Positions 10,601 to 24,200 of a DNA stretch of 25,000 bases are shown one piece after another. Positions within the stretch are counted from its first letter, which is position 1; each line of letters begins with the position of its first letter. Source of the stretch: Anaeromyces robustus (lineage: Eukaryota; Neocallimastigomycota; Neocallimastigomycetes; Neocallimastigales; Neocallimastigaceae). The notes beneath the pieces are model-generated. The model did not search any database and had not been told where the DNA came from. It saw nothing but the letters and a program-made list of their open reading frames with translations. Location of the stretch: NCBI GenBank assembly GCA_002104895.1, contig MCFG01000245.1, forward strand, positions 55,001 to 80,000, written 5' to 3'. The position numbers and the translations under genes were made by a program.

Positions 10601-11800
10601 CAATATCAAAAATTGCTACAAGAGTACCATCATTATTAATAGAAAATAATAATCCTAGAAGTTCAGTTGCTAGAAGAAGGTAAAAATTAATATATATATA
10701 TATATACATATTTATATTTATATTCATATTAATAAATAAATATATAAATAAATAAATATAAAAAATTTAGACGTACAATTGCCTCAACTTCATCATCAAC
10801 AACAACAGATGATGATAGATTTAGATACTCAATCTTTAGTGCAGTTGATAGTCCTGTATTTGATTGGAGAAAAGGAAGCTTTTCAAAACCAGTAGTAGAT
10901 CCTTCTTTATTAGCCAAAAAAAGTGGAATGAAAATAACTGTAAAAGAAAAAATGAATACATTAATTGTTAAAGACGTTATTTCAAAATTAGCTATATTTG
11001 GTGATATTTATGTTGCATTCTCAACAATTCCACAAGAACTATTACAAGGTCAACATTACTTTAAAATAAAAATCTCAAATTATGAATTAATTAAGCAAGC
11101 TGTTCCAAATCCAAATTATATTGTTAAACAAGAGGATGATAAAGAAAATGAATTTACATGTAATTTAACTGCTTTACTTTCTTTTGCTTCACAAAATATA
11201 AATACATCAGTAGCTATCTTAAAATATCAAATTAATGTTGATAATGACCAAAAATCAAAATATTTACCACTTTATGTCAATCCAATCTGGAAGAGTGAGC
11301 CAAATAATTTATCATTATTACTTGCATATCAATTAAATACAACACAATACAAAGCAATATCTGTATCAGAGTTAAGATTCTTTGTATCGTTATATGGTGA
11401 TATTAGAGGTATACAATTAAAACCACATGGTATTTGGAATAATGATAAAAAACGTCTTATATGGAAAGATGATAATATATTAAAATATACTTCAAGTTCA
11501 AGTTTAAAAGAAGTATCTAATGAAAATGTTAATGAAGATGAATCAAAAGAAATTACAAGTAGTTCAGAATCATTAAAGGTTTCAGAACCAATTGGTACTC
11601 GTAAACTTATGGCTAGATTTGAAACCGGAGAGCAATGTCCTTTCGGTAATATTAATATACAATTTAGTTGTAATTCATTAATATCAGCAGTTGAAATATC
11701 AGTTGAGAATGACGAAGTATTTTCTAATTTAATGGACTTAGAAAATATAAATTACAATACAGCCATAAAATATATTATAACTAATAATAATAATAAATAA
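7679..11800 (+). CDS. Muniscin-family endocytic adaptor (F-BAR plus mu-homology domain; Syp1/FCHO-like)
   Basis: Predicted 742-residue early endocytic adaptor. Exons: 7679-7702, 8136-8230, 8359-8439, 8556-8700, 8856-8918, 9021-9060, 9297-9376, 9506-9604, 9726-9819, 9938-9980, 10079-10360, 10527-10679, 10771-11800; all introns are GT-AG and the frame holds to TAA. Residues 1 to about 245 form an F-BAR module: MRYSEILK start, then FLGERVLIEEKYYKDLLRL, the typical E-R-x-x-I-E-x-x-Y-x-x-x-L-x-x-L pattern, and further amphipathic helices. Residues about 250-450 are a low-complexity linker with a Pro-rich part (PPPVPQPW) and an acidic DNDEDNDGFG segment. Residues about 453-742 resemble the muniscin mu-homology domain (KITVKEKMNTLIVKD at its start, beta-rich after). 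An NPF at the end of exon 7 could bind EH domains. By family knowledge it binds membrane and cargo at nascent clathrin pits. The tiny first exon (8 codons) is the least certain part. Confidence 0.82.
9095..9215. repeat. AAAAT and AATAT pentanucleotide repeats in muniscin intron 6
   Basis: TAAAA units (about 9102-9130) are followed by TATAA-type units (about 9135-9182) and an A run. They lie between the exons ending 9060 and starting 9297 and lengthen the intron only. Confidence 0.8.
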
Positions 11801-12029
11801 TTATAATAAATAATAATCATATTATATCGTACTATATATTTATAGATTTATATAATAGAAAAAAAAAAGTTTTTTTTTTTTAAATATAAACCAATGTTTT
11901 TTTTTATTTTTATTTTTATTTTTTATATATGTATTGGAATATATTTTTAATTATAATTAATATATAATACATAAATTAATTATGTTATAAAAAAAATAAA
12001 TTAATTTTTGAGTATCTATTATTTATAAC

Positions 12030-12210
12030 AGAAACAAAAAATAACAAAAAAAAAAAAAAAAAAAAAAAAAAACTTAAAAAAAAAGGCATACCACAAAAAA
12101 CAAAAACAAAAACAAAAAACATAAAAAAAAAAAAAAAAACCGTAGAAAAAAAAAAAAAAAACTAAAAAACTAAAAAACAAAAAAAAAAAAAAAAAACAAA
12201 AAAAAAACTA
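12030..12210. repeat. A-rich / CAAAAA-like simple tract
   Basis: Nearly pure A on the + strand with isolated C, G and T, similar in style to the tract at 3441-3790. Both lie in the 3' half of the interval downstream of a gene end. Confidence 0.85.
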
Positions 12211-12659
12211 TAATAAATAAAAAGAATAACTAATTTTAAATACTTATCCTATAAAATAATATTAATATTAGTATTGATTAGTTTTTTTTTATTAATAATC
12301 ATAATATAACAATAATAATAAAAATAATAACTAAATAATACACATAAAAATAAATAAATAATAAAAGTAATAAATAAATAACAATAAAATAATAATTTTA
12401 ATAATTTTAATAATAATAATTTTAATAATAATAATAATAATAATATTAATAATAAAAATTAAATATAAAATAAAATAAAATAAAATAAAATAAAATAAAA
12501 TAAAAAGAGAAAGAATATTTATCTATAAATAATACAAAATTAATTGTAAATGAATGAAAACAAAAAAAATAAACATCATTAAATAGTGTATAATTCATAT
12601 GAATTTGATTTTTACGTAATACATTAATGTAATATTAATGTAAGATAACATAATTAACT

Positions 12660-12908
<249 letters not shown>

Positions 12909-13369
12909 CAAATTATTATATTACATTATACTCTAATATAATTAATAATATTATTTAATATAAATCATTTTTTTTAAAAAAAAAAGTTTAATGGTACATT
13001 TACAACAGTTTTTTATTTTCGTTACATATAGGTTGATTAATATTTAATTGATTAATTATAAAATTAAATATGTATAATATATCATAATATATTGTAATAT
13101 ATTATAATATATTATAGTTTTATCATCATTGCCATTTTTTTTTATAATAGAAATAAATTTGTATTTTTCTTTATATTCATCCTTTAACTGTTTGTCTTTT
13201 AATATCTATTTATTTATTTTTTTTTAATCTATAATAGTTTATATTATATAATAATAAATTAAAAAAAAAAAAAAAAACAGTTCTTAATTATTGAACTAAA
13301 TAAATTATTATATAATAATAACAAAATTTTAATTGGAAATCATAAATGAATTAAAAAAAAATAAAATAA

Positions 13370-13411
13370 ATGTTATTGAAAGTTAGAAGATATAAAAAAA
13401 GAAAAAAATAG
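13370..13411 (+). other. Short upstream open frame in the Mgm1-like 5' region
   Basis: ATG at 13370 opens 13 codons (MLLKVRRYKKRKK) before TAG. If the transcript starts upstream of it, this would act as an upstream open reading frame. No splice donor in it allows it to extend into the main frame. Confidence 0.15.
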
Positions 13412-13602
13412 CATTTATTGGATTCATTTTTTTTTTTTTTAATAAAGTGATTAATTATAAATTAAATTTTTAATAAATAAAAAAATAATAATAAATTTAA
13501 TTACTTTGATTTTCTATCTATCAGTTGATAATTTATAAATAGTAAATAGTATATCGAATTTTATTATTATTATTATTTTTTTTTTTCGAGAACACAAAAA
13601 GG

Positions 13603-13854
13603 GTATGTATAACTTGATATTTTTATTATATAATTATATTTTATATAAATATATATTATTCTATTGCTTTCGTATTATATTAATATATATTGATATTTAT
13701 TTTTTTCTCATGTATAATAATATCTTATTTATTGTTGGATAATGAAAAAATAAATATTATTAATATTATTTATTTATTAATATAATTTTTGAAATATATT
13801 TTTTCAAATTGTAAAATTTATTTTTTTGTAATATTTAATTCAAATTTCAAATAG
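13603..13854 (+). other. Probable 5'UTR intron of the Mgm1-like gene
   Basis: A strong donor GTATGT at 13603 (after ACACAAAAAGG) and an acceptor CAAATAG ending at 13854 flank 252 bases. In the resulting leader a TAA at 13867-13869 is in frame before the ATG at 13882, so this form cannot add upstream codons. Confidence 0.55.
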
Positions 13855-13881
13855 ATATATAATTTATAAAGACTAATAAAA

Positions 13882-16800
13882 ATGTATTCAATGTATGCCC
13901 CTACATATTGTAATCCTCTTACTAAAAGAAGATACAATAATCAACCATTATTACAATATCAATCATTTAGTCATCAAAATTTTGAATCTTTACCATTGAA
14001 GAATACTCCAAAGGAAAGTATTGGTGAAAAGAAGGGAATTTTAAGAGGAACAATTATATCAAGATGGATTCAAACTAAAAAGAGATTCAATGGTTATGTT
14101 CATTCAACAACTGTATCTCAATCTTTTATTGCTTTCCAATATCATTATAAAAATACCCTTGATATGAGTGATAGTGGAATGGGTTTAGAAGATAATAGTA
14201 ATATATCTTCTTCTGCTTATTCCTATGGAAAAAATGGTAAAGGCGGTAATAATTCAACTTCATTAAATTCAAATCAAGATGATTTTATGATGTTAACAAA
14301 GCAATTAATCGAGGTTAGAAATATTTTAAAAACTGTTAATCAAAATTGTAGTGCATTACAATTACCAAGTATTGTTGTTATAGGTTCACAATCTTCTGGT
14401 AAGAGTTCAGTCTTAGAAGCAATTGTTGGTCATGAATTCCTTCCAAAGTAAATTTTTTTTTTAATTCTATTATGAATTTAAAATATATTTAATATATATA
14501 TTTTGCTAAATATTTATATTTTTTATATTTTATGTGATATATATTAATAATAATAAATATTATAATAAAAGGGGTAACAATATGGTTACAAGAAGGTATA
14601 TATTTATATAACTCAAGTTATTTCATTTATTATTTTTATAAATATTATAAATATTATATATATATTATTAATAATATAATTAATCGATTCTATATTAAAA
14701 TTATAATTATAATTTAATACAATTAAGACCAATTGAATTAACTTTAGTTCATACTCCAAATGCTGAAGAAGAATATGGTGAATTCCCAGAAATTGGAATA
14801 AACAATGTCACTGACTTTACTCAAATTCAAAGAACTCTTTCTGATTTAAATATGGTAATAAATTTAGAATTATAATATTTAATAATATTAATATTATTTT
14901 ATATGTGAATAATATTAAATGATAATATATGTCAAATTATATATTAATAATATTTATTATTATTTATAAAACTTTTTTTTTTAATAATTTATTGATTAAT
15001 TTATTGATATCTTTAAAATGATAATAATTATAATTAATAATAATTAATAATAATAATAAAAAAATTAATAAATAATAGTCTGTTTCTGAAAGTGAATGTA
15101 TTTCCACAGATCCAATTGAATTAAAAATTTATTCACCAACTGTTCCAGATTTAACTTTAATTGATTTACCAGGTTATATTCAAGTTATTAATCGTAAACA
15201 ACCACCAATTTTAAAGAGAAAAATTGTTGAACTTTGTGATAGATATATTGTTGAACCAAATATTATTTTGTAAGTTATATTATATGAGTATATATAAATG
15301 TATATAAATGTATATGAATGTTAATATAATAATAATAATAATAATAAATAATGGATGTTATAAAATAGTAATATATATATAAATAATTTTTTTAATAATA
15401 TAATAATGTAATTTAGAGCTATTTCATCAGCTGATGTAGATTTAGCTAATTCAGAAGCTTTAACTCATAGTCGTAAAGTTGATCCATATGGTAAACGTAC
15501 TATTGGTGTTATAACTAAAATGGATCTTGTAGATCCAGAAAAGGGTGTTGATCTTTTAATTAATAATGATTATCCATTAGAACTTGGTTACGTCGGTATG
15601 GTTTGTAAACCACCAGGTAAATCTGGTTTTTCTAGACAATTATCTTTAACTCAAAAATCTGATCAATACTTTAGAAGTAATCCAATTTTCCATCAACCTG
15701 ATGTTCAAGTTGGTTTAACTGCATTAAAAAAACGTTTAACTACTATTCTTGAAGAAAATATGGGCCAAAACTTATATGGTATTGTTGATGCTGTTCAAAA
15801 TGAATTAGAAGAAGTTAGATATCAATATAAAGTACAATATAATGATAGACATATAACTGCTGAATCTTATACTGCTGTATGTATTATAATATAGAAATAT
15901 ATATGATATTAGTTTTTTATATTTATATTTATATCTATATTTATATTTTATATTTATATTGATTTTTATATTTATATTTTTATTTTTATTAATTTATATT
16001 TATATTTATTTTTCTTTTTTCTTTTTTCTTTTTTTCTTTTTCTTTTTCTTTTTCTTTTTTTTTTATATTTTGTTAAAATTTTTATATTTTGCTAAAATTT
16101 TGTTTTACTTTTTTTATTACTATTTTAAACTTTTACATAATAAATAAATTTTATATAAAATAGGATATTATGGATACTTTAAAACATCAATTTAAAGAAT
16201 TTTCAAATAATTTTGGAAAAGCTGAAGTTCGTGAGGTAAATAAATATTATAATTTTTATATTATATTATAATTATTATCATCATCAATATTATAATAATG
16301 ATTATTAATTATATTAATATTATTTTTTAAATAAAAAAATAATATAAACAACAATATATAAATATTTATTTTTTAAATAAAATAATAATATATACGACAA
16401 TATATAAATATTTATTTTTTAAATAAAATAATAATATATACGACAATATATAAATATTTATTTTTTAATATATTAATATTAATTAATAATTAATTATAAA
16501 AGGAAATTCAAAATATGCTTGAAGAAAAGATTATGGAAATTTGTAAAGAATTATACTATGATGATCCAAAGGTAGCTGCATTCCCATCATTATGTTTAAA
16601 GGATTTAGTATGGAAATCAAAGGTTGATATGAGTTCTGCTGCTTTAACTAAGAGTGGTATTGGTAGAGCCACTACTCAATTAGTCGTTGATATTGTTTTG
16701 GATGAACTTAGAGAAATTGCTTCAAAGGAGCCATTTACTTATCATGAAAGTACTTGCGATAAGATTATAGACTTTAGTTCAAAACTTTTAAAGAAAAAAT

Positions 16801-17612
16801 TCCATACTACTGTTGATCAAGTTGAAAATACTATTAAACCATTAAAGTTTGAAGTTGAATGTACTGATCTTGAATGGGAACGTGGTAAAGAAAGAGCTAT
16901 TAATTTAGTTGATAGACATATTCAAGAATCTCAAAAGAAATTACAAGATATTAGATCTCAAGTTGGAAGACGTAAGCTTCGTACTGCTGTTAAATATCTT
17001 CGTCATCAAAACCAAAAGAAGATAAATTCTCATAAACCTGTTACACCTACTCCAACTCCAAAGAAGGAAGAAACTAAACCATCTGATGAAACTCTTATTC
17101 CAGAACAACTCTCTACATCTCTTGATAATTTAGAAGAAGAAGAAGAAGCTCAAATTCTTAAGAAGGAAATGACTAAACCACGTCAATATAATCCAATATT
17201 GATTGAAAAAGCTAAAGAAGCTATGGAATTAAGAAAAGAAATTGCTGTATTAAAGGGAAGAGCTGCTGCTCTTAGAAGTCGTCAATGCTCTGGTTCTAAT
17301 GGTAAATCATGTTGCCCAGAAGCCTTCTTAAGTGTTATTTCTCAAAAATTAGCTAATTCAGCTGTAATGTTTATTCAAATTGAACTTTTGAATGAATTTA
17401 TGTTCCAATTCCCAAGAGAAGTTGATAATAAATTATATTATGATTTATCAAGAGAACAAGTTAATCAATTCGCTTGTGAAAACCCAACGATACGCCGTCA
17501 TATTGAATTACAAAAACGTAAAGATGCATTAGAATTAGTTATGGATAAATTAGTATATCTTGTTCGTAGACAAAATGAATTAATTCGTCGTAAAGAATTA
17601 AATAGTAAATAA
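13882..17612 (+). CDS. Mgm1/OPA1-like dynamin GTPase, no visible transmembrane segment
   Basis: Predicted 849-residue dynamin. Exons: 13882-14447, 14572-14595, 14728-14854, 15079-15269, 15417-15876, 16164-16235, 16503-17612; stop TAA. GTPase motifs are complete: G1 GSQSSGKSS (168-176), switch threonine in MVTRRP (T195), G3 DLPG (268-271), G4 TKMD (336-339). The [13 protein letters not shown] motif and the C-terminal block ([29 protein letters not shown]) are typical of Mgm1/OPA1 rather than Dnm1/Vps1. In that family the protein fuses inner mitochondrial membranes and shapes cristae. The first about 80 residues are basic and nearly free of acidic residues, consistent with an organelle presequence. 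Unlike yeast Mgm1, no hydrophobic stretch or rhomboid-cleavage segment is visible before the GTPase domain. A Pro/Thr/Glu-rich insert (about 655-705) interrupts the stalk/paddle region. The ATG follows an in-frame stop at 13867. Confidence 0.88.
15905..16063 (+). repeat. ATATTT repeats and polypyrimidine tract in intron 5 of the Mgm1-like gene
   Basis: TATATT hexamers (about 15915-16008) run into a pure C/T tract (16009-16063) ahead of the acceptor at 16163. The open frame across it is intronic Ile/Phe low complexity. Confidence 0.75.
16323..16470 (+). repeat. 46-bp tandem repeat (three copies) in intron 6 of the Mgm1-like gene
   Basis: Units begin at 16323, 16369 and 16415, each starting TTTTTTAAATAAA and ending AAATATTTA; a partial fourth starts at 16461. 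Copies 2 and 3 are identical and copy 1 differs at a few positions. The repeat sits just before the acceptor at 16502. Confidence 0.9.
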
Positions 17613-19602
<1,990 letters not shown>

Positions 19603-19883
19603 GTATTTAATTTTTTTATATTTGTAATGTATTAAATTTTATATTAAAAATTTTAATAATATTGACTATTAATTGTTAACATTTGAATGAAATTCATTTA
19701 AAAAATAAAAATGTAATTTTGACAAATTTTGAAAAATAATATATATGTATATATGTTAAATAAGAAAATAGATAAATAAATAAATAAACAAATAAATAAT
19801 TATTTATAACTTTTATATGTTTGTAATTTAAAATGAAAATTTATTACTTAATATATTATATATTATTCTTATAAATAATGTAG
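19603..19883 (+). other. Probable 5'UTR intron of the ankyrin-chitin synthase gene
   Basis: Donor GTATTT at 19603 (after CTTTGAAG) and acceptor AATGTAG ending at 19883 would leave the ATG two bases into the next exon. The donor is acceptable for this genome, where GTATTT is also used in the cold-shock gene. Confidence 0.4.
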
Positions 19884-19885
19884 AA

Positions 19886-21246
19886 ATGTTAAGTCGAAAT
19901 GATTATAATTCCAATTCAAAACAACAACAACAACAACAACAATTACAACCTAATTATAATGAAGAATATTATACTCCTGTAAGAAGAATACCATCGTCAA
20001 ATATTAAAAGAAATAAATCTTTTAAAAGTATATTAAAGAAATTTCAAAGTGCTACTATTCATGGAAATTTTGAAAAAGTACGATATTATGTAGAAAGTTA
20101 TGGTTTGTTAAATGAAACGGAACATTCATTACATGGAGGAAGAACATGTTTAATGCTAAGTATATCAAGAAATAATTATGAAATAATAGATTATTTTTGT
20201 CAAAATGAAAATATTGACTTAGACGTAATAGGTTTGTATTATATATTAAAAATTATTTATTAGATAAATTTTTAATATTACATAGAACATTTTATTATAT
20301 ATACTACATATTATTTCATTAATAACATATAAAATTATTATATTTTATTATTTTATAGATAATAATGGTGATACTGCATTACATATAGCATGGTATTATT
20401 ATTATAATTATTATTATTAAAAAATAAACAATCTTAAAATTGATATATATTGATTATTTCAAATTTTATTATTTATGGATTATTAACTGATTATAATTAT
20501 TTGATTTTTTTTTTCTAAAATTATAATTATCATTATTTATATTATTTGTTAATATTAATAGTTCATTAGGTGACATGAGAATTATAGAATTATTAATAAA
20601 TAAAGGCTGTAATCCATTTATAAGAAATCATGTATATATTATATATTTATATATATATATCAATAATACTCATCATCTTATATTATGTATATAATATTAT
20701 TAAAGAAAAAATTAATAATTTTATTAATTTATATCAATTTAAATTATAAATATTAATATTTTATTTTCTATTTTGATAGTGTGGTTGTACTCCATTATTT
20801 AATGTGGTTTATTATGGATTTGATGTAGTATGTGATGAGATGCTTTCATTATATCAAGAAAAATTTGGTTTTGCTAAAACATTAGAATATATAAATACTC
20901 AAGATAATGAAGAAAAAACAGCATTAATGTATGGAGCAATGGAAGGAAAAAAATCATATAATTGTGTATTAGTTTTAATAAAATGGAATGCTGATACTGA
21001 ATTATTAGATAGTCATGGATGGAATGCTTTTACTTATGCATCTTATCATGGTAATTTTGAAACTTGTCAAGTATTATTATCAAATAATAAAAATATGGAT
21101 GATCCTTCTGCAAGTGAAGAATTGGTTTTTAATGTTGTAAATAATGGTATTATTTAAATATTAAATTTAATAAATAATAGTATAATTTTTTTTTTTTTTC
21201 GTTCTTATTAATTATTAACAAATACTTTTATAATAAATGTTTATAA

Positions 21247-21277
<31 letters not shown>

Positions 21278-24200
21278 ATTTATATAAATAAATAAAAAAA
21301 ATATAAAAATAATAAAATTAATAATAAAAGATGATTATGATAATAATATATCTCAAAATACAAATAGAATAAATCATGACATTACTAATCAAAATCCACA
21401 AAATTTTGTGAATAATAAGCCAATTCAATATAGTCAATATAATAATAATAATAATTCAGGTTATTATAATAATTTAAGTTCAAATATAATGAATAAAATG
21501 GCAAAAAAACGTAATACCTATAATAATAGTTATAATAATAATTATAATAATGACAACCCAAATAATTTTAATTATAATAACGATGATAACAATATCAATG
21601 ATAATAACAACAACAATAATAATAGTTATTATAATAATAACAATAATATCAATAATAATAATAATAACAACAACAACAATAATAATAATTATACTAAATT
21701 TCTATCTGATTCACTTATAAATAATTCTGATTATTATGATGATTATGATTATGATGCTGATAATATACCTGATATAGATCAAGATCAATTACAAAATTTA
21801 CAATTTCAACAACAACAAATGCAAGAAGAAAATATAAGGAATAGTCAAAATGGTAAATTTAAAAAACATAAGAGATCTAAATCAAAAAGATACCCTTCAA
21901 AATCAAAATCTAGAAGATCTAAATCTGATAATAAAGGTTATTATTTATTTGATAATAATAATGAAGAAAATACTATTCTTCCATATACCCATCCAAATGA
22001 TAATACTATACCTCCACAATTTATGGAACCATATAATAATAATAATAATAATAATAGTAATAATAATGATAATAATGATGAATATTATTATGATGATCCA
22101 AATAATCCAAATTTGAATAATAATATTAGTAATAATAATACAAGTGGATTAATGTATACTAATGATGGTAATCAATTAAATAATACAGGAGATCAATATA
22201 ATAGTCAAAATAATTATATAGTTGATGAATTTCCATCATTTAATGATACCATAAATAAAAATAGTAATAATATTACTAATAATGACATTTTTAATAATAA
22301 TGATAATGATAAATACAGTATATTGCATAATAGATCAAATTATGATTTTTATTTAAAACGACCATCTCAAATAGATCCATATTATTATTCAAATAATATT
22401 AATGACAGTTATTTTGATGATTTTCCTGATCCTGAAGATAATGAAACTTGTAACCCACCAGTAAATAGTTTAAATTATATACCTGGAAATGAAGAACATA
22501 GTCAATATTATTATGATGGAAATAATAATTGTTTTATTAATCCAAATAATTATAATAAAGATATTACTGATATTGATGGAGAAGGTTATATAAATAATGA
22601 TCAATTAAATCAAAAAATTTATAATTATAATAATTTTGAACAACAATATGCATTAACTCCTATAAATCAAGTAATTTTTTTATATTGTTAATTTAATACA
22701 TATAATGATATAATAATAAAACCTATAATTTAATTTACTATATATATATATATAATTTTTAATTAATTTTTATATTTTTATTTAATTTTTACATATATAT
22801 AATAAACTTTTTATTATTATTGCTTTCAATATTTTTATATATAATTGAAATTCCTGTACATCTAAAAAAAATATTTATATATGTTTATATCAATATATCT
22901 ATATATTTATTTATATATTTATATATTTATATATCTATATATATTTAATTATATAGGGAAGATTAAGAGCCAAATTTAATAAATTTAAATGGAAGAAAAA
23001 CGATAAAAATTTTGATTATAATTATAATAATATTAATGAAGAACTTCCAGAACAATGGAAAAGTGTTTATGAAGATTATCAACATACTAAGACAGCATTT
23101 AAATTACATCATTGGTCAGGATTTACTCAATGTATGACTTGTTGGATACCTAATTTTATTTTAAAAAAGTTTGGAAAAGAAGATAAATCAGTGATATTAG
23201 CTTGGAGAGAAAAATTTACTTTATGTCTTTTAATTTTTTTTATTTCATTAATTTTATTTTTAATAAATATGGGATTATTTTCCTTTTTATGTAATAGAGA
23301 AGAAACATGGGATGCTATTAGAATACATAATTTTCATGGTGCAAATTCCATTAATCCATGGATTTATATTCGTGGTCAAATTTATGATATAAGTTATATT
23401 TATAATCCAGATACAAAATTAATTCGATCAAGTTATATACCTGGTGATCCTACAGAAAAATTACGTTATCAAAATATTATTAAAACTTATCTTGGAAATG
23501 ATCTTTCATATTTAGTACCACCTAATGTATCTAATTATGAAATGGCATCCAAATGTAAAAGATGGCCAACATCAACTTCTCATCATATGTGGTGTGATAC
23601 TAAAAATAGTATAGTTGGAGGTATAAATTATTGTCATAATTCAAATAATACAAGACATTATTTAGGTTTAATGAAAACTTCATATTATTTTTCTTATACC
23701 TATGATGATGTAGAAAGACTAAATAAAAAAAATGAAAATCATCTTATTATTTTAAGAAATAAAATTTATAATATGACTTCTTATTTTGAACAAAGTGAAC
23801 AATACTTAGGTGATAATGAAACTAAATATTTATTAGATAGAAAAGGTTATGATATATCCTATTATGTTCATCGTTTAAAAAAATCAGATGATTTTGTAAG
23901 TTGTATGGATTCACAGGTATGAAATAAATGGAATAAAAAAAATAATGGTTAATAAATTATATATATATAATAAGATTTATATGTTATTATAAATTAATAA
24001 TTAAAATTTGAATTTATATATGTATATGTATGGATAAATAATATAATATATATTTTTATGTTAAAAAAAAATAGTTTATGATAGGGAAATTAGCATCTCA
24101 AAGTGAAGGATGCCTTGTATCTTATATTATTATGATTCTGTAATTATTTACTTATTATATTAAATTAAAATATTTATTTATATATAATTATATTATACTT

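Noticed and set aside
10521-10917. Two minus-strand open frames opposite the muniscin linker
   Set aside because: They lie antisense to exons 12 and 13, are low complexity, and cross their intron.
19886-21157. Ankyrin part as an independent gene ending at 21157
   Set aside because: The stop appears only by reading through a good GT donor at 21147; splicing to 21331 keeps frame into the Asn-rich exon. Kept as a caveat rather than the main model.
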